This document shows, piece after piece, positions 1 through 8,090 of a stretch of DNA of 47,200 nucleotides. The notes beneath the pieces were generated by a model. It searched no databases, had not been told where the DNA came from, and saw only the letters and a program-made list of their open reading frames with translations. Numbering within the stretch: the first letter of the stretch is position 1; every line of letters begins with the position of its first letter. The translations under genes and the position numbers were made by a program. The DNA is from an uncultured Leifsonia sp. GTDB taxonomy: Bacteria > Actinomycetota > Actinomycetes > Actinomycetales > Microbacteriaceae. The stretch is taken from the NCBI RefSeq assembly GCF_945957465.1, contig NZ_CAMFLC010000031.1:1-47200 (forward strand). The letters are read 5' to 3'.

Positions 1-413
1 GCTGCGGCTGGGGGCCCCTGGCTCTCACACTTGCTCTCGAATCCCCTCATGCGACCGTCTGGGCGGTCGACGTCAATACCCGAGCGCTCGACGTGGTGCG
101 CAGGAACGCGCAGAAGCTCGGTCTCACGAATATAAACCCTGTGACCCCGGATGATGTTCCCGAGTCCGTGGAATTCACCACGATCTGGTCCAATCCGCCC
201 ATCCGCGTGGGCAAGAACGAGCTCCACGACATCCTGCAGCGCTGGCTGCCGCGGCTGGAGCCGGGCTCGGATGCCTGGCTCGTCGTGCAGCGCAACCTCG
301 GCAGCGACTCCCTGCAGCGCTGGATCCAGGCGACGATGCCCGAGCTGACCACCACGCGCCAGGCGATCTCGAAGGGCTACCGGGTGCTCCGGAGCCGCCG
401 GCCGGGGCAGTAG
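1..413 (+). CDS. RsmC-like class I SAM methyltransferase, 3' part
   Basis: Partial gene that enters from upstream; the reading frame is open from base 3, about 136 residues. It carries the SAM-binding glycine loop CGWGP at its very start, an acidic strand end (VDVN) about 20 residues later, and the substrate-site motif SNPPIR typical of the MTS domain of small-subunit rRNA guanine-N2 methyltransferases (RsmC/RlmG group). The C-terminus (KGYRVLRSRR) is also typical. The family methylates rRNA using S-adenosylmethionine. The exact target cannot be decided because the N-terminal half is outside the window. It converges on dapF, with 76 bases between the two stop codons. Confidence 0.85.
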   Translation, partial: CGWGPLALTLALESPHATVWAVDVNTRALDVVRRNAQKLGLTNINPVTPDDVPESVEFTTIWSNPPIRVGKNELHDILQRWLPRLEPGSDAWLVVQRNLGSDSLQRWIQATMPELTTTRQAISKGYRVLRSRRPGQ

Positions 414-489
414 GCGGCCAACCGCGCGGCAGTCGTCCATCGGCGCAGGAGTCGTTCACCGGCGCAGCGGGCTCCGACCGGCGCAGCGC

Positions 490-1368
490 TCAGGCGAGCT
501 CGATGGTGCCGGTGTAGACGAGCTCGGCCGGACCGGAGAGGGCGACGTGCTCGCCGTCCTCCGTCGCGAACATGCGGACGCCGACGGTGCCGCCCGGCAC
601 CTCCACGCGCCACTGGTCGGGAGCACCCTCCCCTGCCCAGTAGCGCACTGCCAGCGCGGCTGCTGCCGCGCCCGTGCCGCACGACAGCGTCTCGCCGCTC
701 CCGCGCTCGTGCACACGCATCCGGATGCGTCCGATGCCGTCGCTCACGAGCGGCTCGCGCGGCACGACGAACTCGACGTTCGCCCCGTTCTCGGGCTGCG
801 GTTCGATGTGCGGGATGTAGGAGAGGTCGGCCGCCTCCAGCTCCGACTCATCGGCGACCGCGACGACGACGTGCGGGTTGCCGAGGTCGAGGCCGAGCCC
901 GGGCCGGGCGACGGGAAGCTCCTTCGCGCGCACGAGGGGCTCGCTGCCGTCGAGCGCCCAGCGTCCGAGGTCCACCTGGAATCCGGTGAGGTTGCGTTGC
1001 ACGTCGCGGACGCCGGAGCGGGTGCCGATCGGGAGGGTGTCGCCGTCGGCGAGCTCCGCCAGGCCGGACTCGAGCAGATAGCGCACGTAGACGCGGATCC
1101 CGTTGCCGCACATCTCGGCGAGGGAGCCGTCTGCGTTGTAGTAATCCATGAACCACTCGGCCGCGTCGTCCTCGGCGAGGGCCTCCGCGCCCTCGGGGAG
1201 GTGCGTCGAGCGCACCGCGCGGATCACGCCGTCGGCGCCGACGCCGAAGTGGCGGTCGCAGATGGCCGCGATCTGCGACGCGGAAAGCGGTAGCCGCCCG
1301 TCCGGGTCGGAGTAGAGCACGAAGTCGTTGCCGGTCCCCTGACCCTTGGTGAAACGGAGCGTCGCCAT
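490..1368 (-). CDS. dapF: diaminopimelate epimerase
   Basis: Converts LL- to meso-diaminopimelate, the last step before lysine and the cross-linking residue of many cell walls. The protein begins with the family signature KGQGTGNDF and carries both catalytic cysteines, one in MCGNGIRVY and one in the C-terminal [11 protein letters not shown]. Length (292 aa) is normal. Two starts are possible: ATG at 1368, used here, or GTG at 1374, which overlaps the miaA stop as GTGA. Neither has a strong Shine-Dalgarno sequence, so translation is probably coupled to miaA. It is the last gene of miaB-miaA-dapF. Other dap genes (dapA, dapB, dapC) lie elsewhere in this window. Confidence 0.96.
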   Translation of the reverse strand: MATLRFTKGQGTGNDFVLYSDPDGRLPLSASQIAAICDRHFGVGADGVIRAVRSTHLPEGAEALAEDDAAEWFMDYYNADGSLAEMCGNGIRVYVRYLLESGLAELADGDTLPIGTRSGVRDVQRNLTGFQVDLGRWALDGSEPLVRAKELPVARPGLGLDLGNPHVVVAVADESELEAADLSYIPHIEPQPENGANVEFVVPREPLVSDGIGRIRMRVHERGSGETLSCGTGAAAAALAVRYWAGEGAPDQWRVEVPGGTVGVRMFATEDGEHVALSGPAELVYTGTIELA

Positions 1369-1370
1369 CC

Positions 1371-2333
1371 TCACAGCCTATCGAGTGCCGAGCGGGTGAG
1401 TTGCGGGTCGTCGTAGTCGAGCCAGTGGAGGTCGGCGTAGCGCTTGAACCAGCTGACCTGGCGCCGGGCGTACCGGCGCGTCAGCTGCTGGGTCGCCGCG
1501 ATGGCCTCCGACCGGTTCATCTCGCCGTTCACCTCGGCGAGGGCCTGCGCGTACCCGATCGCTCGCCGCGCGGTCACCCCGCGTTCGAGCCCGAGCGGGA
1601 TCAGACCCCGGACCTCGTCGGGCAGGCCGTCGCGCCACATGCGTTCGACGCGTTCGTCCAGCCGCCGCACGAGCTCCTCGCGCGGCGCGGCGAGACCGAG
1701 CAGCACCGTCGGTCGCCAGAACTGCGGCGCCTCCGGCAGCGACCCGCTCACCGGCATTCCGGTGAGCTCTGCGACTTCGAGCGCGCGGACGATGCGCCGC
1801 CCGTTGGCCGATCCGATGCGCTGCGCCGCGTCCGGATCGAGCTCGGCCAGGCGCCGGAACAGCATCCCGGGCCCCTCTGCGAGGAGCTCGGCCTCGAGGC
1901 GCGCGCGCAGCTCCGGGTCGGTGGCCGGGAACCGGAAGTCGAACAGCACGCTCGACACGTAGAGCCCGGACCCGCCCACCAGGATCGGCGTGGCGCCGCG
2001 GGCGACGATCTCGTCGATGACACGTCGCGCCTCGGGCTGGTACCGGGCGACGGTGGCTTCGTCCGTCACTTCGAGCACGTCGAAGAGATGGTGAGGCACG
2101 CCGCGCCATTCGGAGGCCGGCAGCTTGGCCGTGCCGATGTCCATGCCCCGGTAGAGCTGCATGGCGTCCGCGTTGACCACTTCGGCCGCGCGCCCGCGCT
2201 CCCGCACTGCTTCGGCGAGGGACAGGGAGAGTTCGGTCTTGCCCGTCCCGGTGGCGCCGACGATGGCGACGACGCCCGCGGGGGCGCTTCCGGATTCCCG
2301 GCGCGGTTCGGTCTCCGGCCCGCCCGCGCTCAG
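1371..2333 (-). CDS. miaA: tRNA dimethylallyltransferase (start uncertain)
   Basis: Adds the dimethylallyl group to A37 of tRNAs reading UNN codons; MiaB, encoded just upstream, then methylthiolates the product. The P-loop GATGTGKT, the substrate motif [17 protein letters not shown], and the later GGSGLYV and ARRAIGYAQ motifs are present. The start is a problem. The only in-frame ATG/GTG/TTG before the P-loop is a GTG at 2477, which would overlap miaB by 148 bases and add a low-complexity R/P/A-rich leader. A CTG at 2333 overlaps the miaB stop as CTGA and gives 320 aa, close to the family length, so I place the start there as an inference. No clear ribosome binding site precedes either codon. 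Confidence 0.9.
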   Translation of the reverse strand: MSAGGPETEPRRESGSAPAGVVAIVGATGTGKTELSLSLAEAVRERGRAAEVVNADAMQLYRGMDIGTAKLPASEWRGVPHHLFDVLEVTDEATVARYQPEARRVIDEIVARGATPILVGGSGLYVSSVLFDFRFPATDPELRARLEAELLAEGPGMLFRRLAELDPDAAQRIGSANGRRIVRALEVAELTGMPVSGSLPEAPQFWRPTVLLGLAAPREELVRRLDERVERMWRDGLPDEVRGLIPLGLERGVTARRAIGYAQALAEVNGEMNRSEAIAATQQLTRRYARRQVSWFKRYADLHWLDYDDPQLTRSALDRL

Positions 2334-3937
2334 CGCTGGCCGTCCGACGGGTCGTAGATCGGCATCGTGCCCACGCCGGGCGACGTGAGCGGCTCGCGCA
2401 CGCGCAGTGTCGGGAGGCCGAGGGAGACCGGGCCGGCGCCCGAACCGGCCGCCGTGCCGTGGGCGGGAACCGCGCACGACTCGGCCTCCGCGCGGTCCCA
2501 GGCATCCCCCGCGCGCGTGCGGCGGATCGTCAGCGGGGCGCCGTCGGCGCTGTCGGCGATCAGGTGGTGCGGGGCGGCCTGGGTGACCCGCACGGTGACG
2601 ACGTCGCCGGGGCGGGGCGTCTCGGAGCCGGCCGGGAGCTCGAAGTGGACGAGGCGACTGTCACGGGCGCGCCCGCTGAGGCGGTGCGTGTCGGCGTCTT
2701 TGCGGCCTTCACCGTTGGCGACGAGGAGTTCGACCTCGCGTCCGACGAGACGTTCGTTCTCTTCGAGCGAGATGCGCTCCTGCAGAGCGATCAGGCGGTC
2801 GTACCGGTCCTGGACGACCTCCTTGGGCACCTGGTCGGCCATCTCGGCCGCGGGCGTCCCTGGGCGGATGGAGTACTGGAACGTGAAGGCCGAGGCGAAG
2901 CGCGCCTGCTCCACGACGCGCATGGTCTCCTGGAAGTCTTCTTCGGTCTCGCCGGGGAATCCCACGATGATGTCCGTGCTGATGGCGGCGTCGGGCAGCT
3001 TTGCGCGCACGCGGTCGAGGATGCCGAGGAACTTCTCGGAGCGGTACGAGCGCCGCATCGACCGGAGGATGCGGTCGGAACCGGACTGCAGGGGCATGTG
3101 CAGCTGCGGCATCACGTTCGGCGTCTCGGCCATCGCGTCGATGACGTCGTCGGTGAAGGCGGCCGGATGCGGGCTCGTGAACCGGATGCGCTCCAGCCCC
3201 TCGATACCGCCAGCCGCCCGCAGCAGCTTGCTGAACGCCTGACGGTCGCCGAACTCCACACCGTAGGAGTTGACGTTCTGACCGAGCAGCGTGACCTCGA
3301 TGGCGCCGTCGTCGACCAGCGCGCCGATCTCGGCGAGGATGTCGCCCGGGCGACGGTCCTTCTCTTTGCCGCGCAGCGACGGCACGATGCAGAACGTGCA
3401 GGTGTTGTTGCAGCCGACGGAGATGGAGACCCAGCCGGAGTAGGACGAGTCACGCTTGGTCGGCAGCGTCGAGGGGAACGTCTCGAGCGCTTCGAGGATC
3501 TCGATCTCGGCGGCGTCGTTGTGACGCGCGCGCTCGAGCAGGCCGGGGAGCGAACCCATGTTGTGCGTCCCGAACACGACGTCGACCCACGGCGCCTTCT
3601 CGAGGATGACGTTCTTGTCCTTCTGGGCCAGGCAGCCGCCGACCGCGATCTGCATGCCCGCGTGCCTGCGCTTGATGCCGGCGAGGTGCCCGAGGTTGCC
3701 GTAGAGCTTGTTGTCGGCGTTCTCGCGCACGGCGCAGGTGTTGATGACGACGACGTCGGCTTCCTCACCAGCGGCAGGGACGTAGCCCGCCGCTTCCAGC
3801 GAGCCGCTGAGACGCTCGGAGTCGTGCACGTTCATCTGGCAGCCGAAGGTGCGCACCTCGTACGTACGGGCGCGGCCGCTCTCCGACACGGCGGCCGGGG
3901 ACGGCGAGAAGGTTCGGGGGTGCTCGACGGTGCTCAT
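2330..3937 (-). CDS. miaB: tRNA-2-methylthio-N6-dimethylallyladenosine synthase
   Basis: Radical-SAM methylthiotransferase acting on i6A37 of tRNA after MiaA. The N-terminal UPF0004 domain has Cys33 in TFGCQMN and further cysteines in NTCAVREN and GGCLAQK. The radical-SAM cluster is GCNNTCTFC (CxxxCxxC), near residue 175, and a TRAM domain lies near residues 400-470. A poorly conserved tail of about 60 residues follows the TRAM domain and ends at the miaA start region. The ATG at 3937 has no Shine-Dalgarno sequence, but a -10-like TAGAAT lies 10 nt upstream (3948-3953), which suggests a nearly leaderless transcript heading miaB-miaA-dapF. Confidence 0.97.
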   Translation of the reverse strand: MSTVEHPRTFSPSPAAVSESGRARTYEVRTFGCQMNVHDSERLSGSLEAAGYVPAAGEEADVVVINTCAVRENADNKLYGNLGHLAGIKRRHAGMQIAVGGCLAQKDKNVILEKAPWVDVVFGTHNMGSLPGLLERARHNDAAEIEILEALETFPSTLPTKRDSSYSGWVSISVGCNNTCTFCIVPSLRGKEKDRRPGDILAEIGALVDDGAIEVTLLGQNVNSYGVEFGDRQAFSKLLRAAGGIEGLERIRFTSPHPAAFTDDVIDAMAETPNVMPQLHMPLQSGSDRILRSMRRSYRSEKFLGILDRVRAKLPDAAISTDIIVGFPGETEEDFQETMRVVEQARFASAFTFQYSIRPGTPAAEMADQVPKEVVQDRYDRLIALQERISLEENERLVGREVELLVANGEGRKDADTHRLSGRARDSRLVHFELPAGSETPRPGDVVTVRVTQAAPHHLIADSADGAPLTIRRTRAGDAWDRAEAESCAVPAHGTAAGSGAGPVSLGLPTLRVREPLTSPGVGTMPIYDPSDGQR

Positions 3938-3947
3938 GATGCGTACG

Positions 3948-3953
3948 ATTCTA
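3948..3953 (-). promoter_or_regulatory. candidate -10 box of miaB-miaA-dapF
   Basis: TAGAAT on the minus strand, ending 10 nt before the miaB ATG in a 57-base gap after recX. No convincing -35 hexamer is seen. Without a ribosome binding site, the spacing fits a transcript with an untranslated leader of only a few bases. Confidence 0.45.
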
Positions 3954-3994
3954 CGTTCGATAGGGATCGGGAATCGACCGACCTCGACCGGCGA

Positions 3995-4885
3995 TCACTG
4001 GAACCGGACGCCGCCGCGCCGCCCTCGCGCTGCGAACGCCGCGTCCATCGCCTGGCGCACGACCGACGAGTCGTATCCCTTGCGGGCCAGGAAGCCGTGC
4101 AACCGCCTGCGCGCCGTCTCATCGTCGTAGGAGGCCAGCTGACCGATCCGCTTGACGGCCAGCTCCGTCGCACGGTGGAGCTCGTCTTCGTCGGCGATGT
4201 CGGCGAGCGCATCCTCGATCAGCTCCGGCGCGATGTGCCGTCGCTTGAGATCGAGTTCGATCGCGGAACGCCCGAGGCCCTTGCGGCTGTGCTGCGTGAA
4301 CGCCAGGGTCGCCGCAAGCGACGCGTCGTCGATCACGCCCATCGCTTCGAGCCGGTCGAGCTCGGGTGCGAACACCTCCGGCGCGATCTCGCGCTTGGTG
4401 AGCAGCTGCTCGAGCTCCCACCGCGACATGCCCCGACGCGCGAGCTGCCGAATGGTGAGCGCCGTCGTCTTGCGGGTGAGCCGCTCGGTCTCCTCATCTT
4501 CGACCTCTGCCACGCGCTGTGACGCGAGCTCGGACGCTCGGTCCGGATCGTTCGCCCAGGTGTTGTTCCACCGTTCCGTCTGCTCGACGGCCGAAGACGC
4601 GGACGGCTCGTCGGAGCCCTCGCCATGAACAGGCCGGGCATCAGTCGAGCGGCCACGAGACGGGTGAGCACGAGACGACGAGGCACGCTGCCCCGCGTCC
4701 GGCAGTTCTGCTACGGGCCGGGCGGCGGCGGCGAGCCTTCCCGGGCGTCGCTCCGGTGACGCTCCTCCACGGCGCAGAGGTGTCACCGGAGCAAGATGCT
4801 CGCTCGCCCTGGCCGCATCGGTGACCTGTTCGCCGTTCCCCGCGTCAGCACCCGAGTGCGGTTCGGAGGGAAACCTCACGACCAT
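3995..4885 (-). CDS. recX: RecX family regulator of RecA
   Basis: RecX binds RecA filaments and limits their growth and ATPase activity. The C-terminal 170 residues (from about residue 125) show the three-helix RecX repeats, with ARRGMSRWELEQLL, a DDASLAATLAF-type segment and SRKGLGRSAIELDL. The first about 110 residues are Pro/Arg/Ser-rich and probably disordered, as in several actinobacterial RecX proteins. The ATG at 4885 follows GAGGAGG with 8-nt spacing. It lies 47 bases after recA in the same direction, the classic recA-recX arrangement, so it is probably cotranscribed from the SOS-controlled recA promoter. Confidence 0.94.
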   Translation of the reverse strand: MVVRFPSEPHSGADAGNGEQVTDAARASEHLAPVTPLRRGGASPERRPGRLAAAARPVAELPDAGQRASSSRAHPSRGRSTDARPVHGEGSDEPSASSAVEQTERWNNTWANDPDRASELASQRVAEVEDEETERLTRKTTALTIRQLARRGMSRWELEQLLTKREIAPEVFAPELDRLEAMGVIDDASLAATLAFTQHSRKGLGRSAIELDLKRRHIAPELIEDALADIADEDELHRATELAVKRIGQLASYDDETARRRLHGFLARKGYDSSVVRQAMDAAFAARGRRGGVRFQ

Positions 4886-4932
4886 GACGTCGGCCTCCTC
4901 GACAGTGTCGGACGTTCAGCAGCGATGACGGC

Positions 4933-6006
<1,074 letters not shown>

Positions 6007-6121
6007 TGCGGTTCTCCTTCTGGGCTTCGCTGACGAGTTCGACTGTATGGTCGACCGCCGACACTCCGGGTGCCGGCCGTCTGATTCGTGGACAACTCGT
6101 TTTCGATTGCCGCTGTGAAGG

Positions 6122-6150
6122 AGTCTACGCAGATCCGAACATATCTTCGA
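6122..6150 (-). promoter_or_regulatory. recA promoter with LexA (SOS) box
   Basis: Read on the minus strand, TCGAAGATATGTTCGG (6150-6135) matches the actinobacterial SOS box TCGAAC-N4-GTTCGA at 10 of 12 conserved positions. A -10-like TAGACT follows at 6127-6122. A 17-bp spacer upstream of that -10 places the -35 region on the first half of the box, so LexA binding there would block RNA polymerase. It lies about 115-145 bases before the recA start. Confidence 0.75.
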
Positions 6151-6168
6151 GCGATTCCAATCGGCGTG

Positions 6169-6393
6169 TCATCGCTTCGGCGCCGGCTTTCCCGCGCCGT
6201 ACCAGTGCGACTGCGGGACCCCGGTCTCCCGGCACAGGGCGATCCACACCTCGCGCGGGGCAATGCCGGAGCTGAGGGCCTGCTGCGCGGTGCGGCCGCC
6301 CAGTTCACCGAGGACGAGGTCGGAGAGCAGCGCCTGTCCATAGCCGGAGCCGAACTCGTCGACGACGGCGCGCTGGAACTCGCTGAGCTTCAT
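6169..6393 (-). CDS. DUF3046 family protein
   Basis: A 74-residue actinobacterial protein of unknown function that is found next to recA in many actinobacteria. It shows the family's compact helical layout with a MKLSEF start, EFG, the LGGRTAQQAL segment, and a conserved C-terminal VPQSHWYG. No signal peptide, membrane segment or catalytic motif is visible. The ATG at 6393 has AAGGTGA about 5 nt upstream. It sits between clgR and recA, separated from clgR by a terminator-like hairpin and from recA by the SOS promoter, so it may be transcribed alone. Confidence 0.9.
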   Translation of the reverse strand: MKLSEFQRAVVDEFGSGYGQALLSDLVLGELGGRTAQQALSSGIAPREVWIALCRETGVPQSHWYGAGKPAPKR

Positions 6394-6414
6394 GGATTCA
6401 CCTTAAACGAACGA

Positions 6415-6435
6415 CGCCCCGCATCGTGCGGGGCG
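6415..6435 (-). terminator. hairpin after clgR, likely terminator
   Basis: Perfect 9-bp inverted repeat CGCCCCGCA / TGCGGGGCG with a 3-nt loop in the clgR-DUF3046 gap. On the minus strand the stem is followed by TCGTTCGTTTAAGG, a modest T-rich tail. Probably an intrinsic terminator for clgR; an attenuator for DUF3046 is the alternative. Confidence 0.6.
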
Positions 6436-6460
6436 CCCCTCGGTGTTTGTCGTTGGTCGT

Positions 6461-6772
6461 TCAGCGGGCGACGAGGTTGGCGTCGAGCGCGGAAACGAAG
6501 TCGTCCGGGATGGTGTCGGGGATGACGGGCTCGAGGCCCTCGAGAACCGCGATGCGGTCGCCGACCTCGCGCATGATCACCGAGACCGGGGTCTCCAGCG
6601 CGTCGGCCACCGACGCGAGGATCTCGCTCGAGGCCTCCTTCTGGCCTCGCTCGACCTCGCTCAGATAACCGAGGGCGACACTCGCCTTGCTCGCGACCTG
6701 GCGTAGTGTGCGGCCCTTCTGCAGGCGGAAGTCCCTGAGCACGTCGCCGATTTCCTGACGTACAAGAATCAT
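6461..6772 (-). CDS. clgR: ClgR-type XRE transcriptional regulator
   Basis: 103-residue DNA-binding protein with a Cro/CI helix-turn-helix near residues 12-66: RTLRQVASKASVALGYLSEV followed by ERGQKEASSE, the signature of ClgR. In corynebacteria, mycobacteria and streptomycetes ClgR activates clp protease and DNA-repair genes and is itself degraded by Clp. The start is ATG at 6772, with AAGGAGG 7 nt upstream; a longer in-frame extension exists but lies in another gene's frame. The cinA-clgR-recA order is a hallmark actinobacterial neighbourhood. The 184-base gap upstream probably holds its promoter, but I could not identify a ClgR box there. Confidence 0.93.
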   Translation of the reverse strand: MILVRQEIGDVLRDFRLQKGRTLRQVASKASVALGYLSEVERGQKEASSEILASVADALETPVSVIMREVGDRIAVLEGLEPVIPDTIPDDFVSALDANLVAR

Positions 6773-6956
6773 TTCGGAGCCTCCTTCTTCTACCCTGCCG
6801 ACGAATCGAATGGATGCCAACTGTACCGCATCCATGTGAGTCACGATATCCGCGACGACTGGGCTTTTGTTGTTAATGCAGTCACCTGTAACGAGACTGC
6901 AACACGGCCTATTCCCCGGGCCGATCAGGGGCGGAGCCACTCGTTCGGAGGCGCGG

Positions 6957-7475
6957 TCAGAGGCCGCCGAGGCCCAGCTCGACGGCGAGTTCGAGCACCG
7001 CCCTGGCGACGGTCTGGGCGCGGATCGACTGCCGGTCGCCGCCGAGGTGCAGCTCGACGGCGTGCACACCGGACGCCGAAGCGATGCCGATGAAGACCGT
7101 GCCCACGGCGCGGCCTCCCTGGGGGTCGGGCCCGGCCACCCCCGTCGTCGAGACGCCGAGGTCCGCTGCTCGACCCCCGACGGCGAGACGCGCCCTCGCA
7201 CCGGCGGCCAACTGGCGGGCGACCTCGGGATGCACCGGACCCTCCCGCTCGAGGAGCGCGGAATCCACGCCGAGCAGGGAGTGCTTGAGCTCGGTCGCGT
7301 AGACCACCGCTCCACCCAGCACGACGGCGGACGCTCCGGGAACGCGGGTGAGCTCCGCGGTGAGCCCCCCGCCGGTGAGCGACTCCGCCGTGGCGAGCGT
7401 GAGGCCGCGGTCGGCCAGCGCGCGCACGGTGCGGAACGTCAGGTCGGCGGCGGCGACGTCGTCAGGACCCGGCAC
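6957..7475 (-). CDS. cinA: CinA C-terminal domain protein (nicotinamide-nucleotide amidase)
   Basis: Stand-alone amidase of the CinA/PncC family, 172 aa, lacking the N-terminal MoCF-like domain of full-length CinA. It is expected to hydrolyse nicotinamide mononucleotide to nicotinate mononucleotide, salvaging NAD precursor. The family motif TAESLTGG lies near residues 28-36, followed by GGAVVYATELKHSLLGV and STTGVAGPDPQGG. The GTG at 7475 has AGGAGGG 6 nt upstream and overlaps the end of pgsA by 14 bases, so the two are coupled. Upstream in the same direction are pgsA and ftsK; clgR follows. Confidence 0.94.
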   Translation of the reverse strand: MPGPDDVAAADLTFRTVRALADRGLTLATAESLTGGGLTAELTRVPGASAVVLGGAVVYATELKHSLLGVDSALLEREGPVHPEVARQLAAGARARLAVGGRAADLGVSTTGVAGPDPQGGRAVGTVFIGIASASGVHAVELHLGGDRQSIRAQTVARAVLELAVELGLGGL

Positions 7476-8085
7476 GCGTGGCCCTCCTGCCGCGATACGC
7501 CTGCCAGAGGTAGTCGAATCCGGTCACGACCGTCAGCACGACGGCGGCGGTCATCAGGATGCCGTTCACCCAGAAGATCCAGTCGCCGAAGATGGTCCAC
7601 AGCGGGAACAGCGCGAACGAGATGGCCACGGACTGGACGATCGTCTTGATCTTGCCTCCGCGCGACGCTGCGATCACGCCCTGCCGGATGACCACGAATC
7701 GGTAGACGGTGATCCCGATCTCGCGCACCAGGATCACGATGGTGACCCACCACGGCAGCTCGCCCAGGATCGACAGCGAGACCAGTGCCCCGCCGGTCAA
7801 GACTTTGTCGGCGATCGGGTCGAGCAGCTTGCCGAGGTCGGTGACCAGGTTGTTGCGGCGGGCGATCGCGCCGTCGACGCCGTCCGTCGCGATCGCGATG
7901 ACGAACAGCACGGCGGCCGTCCACCGCAGCGGACCGTCGGCGCCGCCGTCGGCGAGCAGCATCCAGATGAAGATCGGCGCCAGGAGGATCCGCACCACCG
8001 TGATGAGGTTGGGCACGTTCCAGTTGCTCGCGCGGTTCGCGCTGCCGCCCGCCGCGGCAGGCGGGGGCGCGTCGGGTACCGACAT
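7462..8085 (-). CDS. pgsA: CDP-diacylglycerol-glycerol-3-phosphate 3-phosphatidyltransferase
   Basis: Membrane enzyme making phosphatidylglycerophosphate, precursor of phosphatidylglycerol and cardiolipin. The CDP-alcohol phosphotransferase motif (DG-x2-AR-x8-G-x3-D-x3-D) reads DGAIARRNNLVTDLG then KLLDPIAD near residues 75-100. Several hydrophobic segments follow. I choose ATG at 8085 (207 aa) because GGGAG lies about 8 nt upstream; a GTG at 8094 overlaps the ftsK stop as GTGA but has its purine run too close. A Pro/Ala-rich leader of about 25 residues precedes the first helix. Confidence 0.95.
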   Translation of the reverse strand: MSVPDAPPPAAAGGSANRASNWNVPNLITVVRILLAPIFIWMLLADGGADGPLRWTAAVLFVIAIATDGVDGAIARRNNLVTDLGKLLDPIADKVLTGGALVSLSILGELPWWVTIVILVREIGITVYRFVVIRQGVIAASRGGKIKTIVQSVAISFALFPLWTIFGDWIFWVNGILMTAAVVLTVVTGFDYLWQAYRGRRATRAGS

Positions 8086-8090
8086 CGCGG

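Noticed and set aside
2459-4522. Long plus-strand open frame (687 codons) antisense to miaB and recX
   Set aside because: It is a GC-driven shadow frame. The minus strand carries recognisable MiaB and RecX motifs across the same bases, and the plus-strand translation shows no domain.
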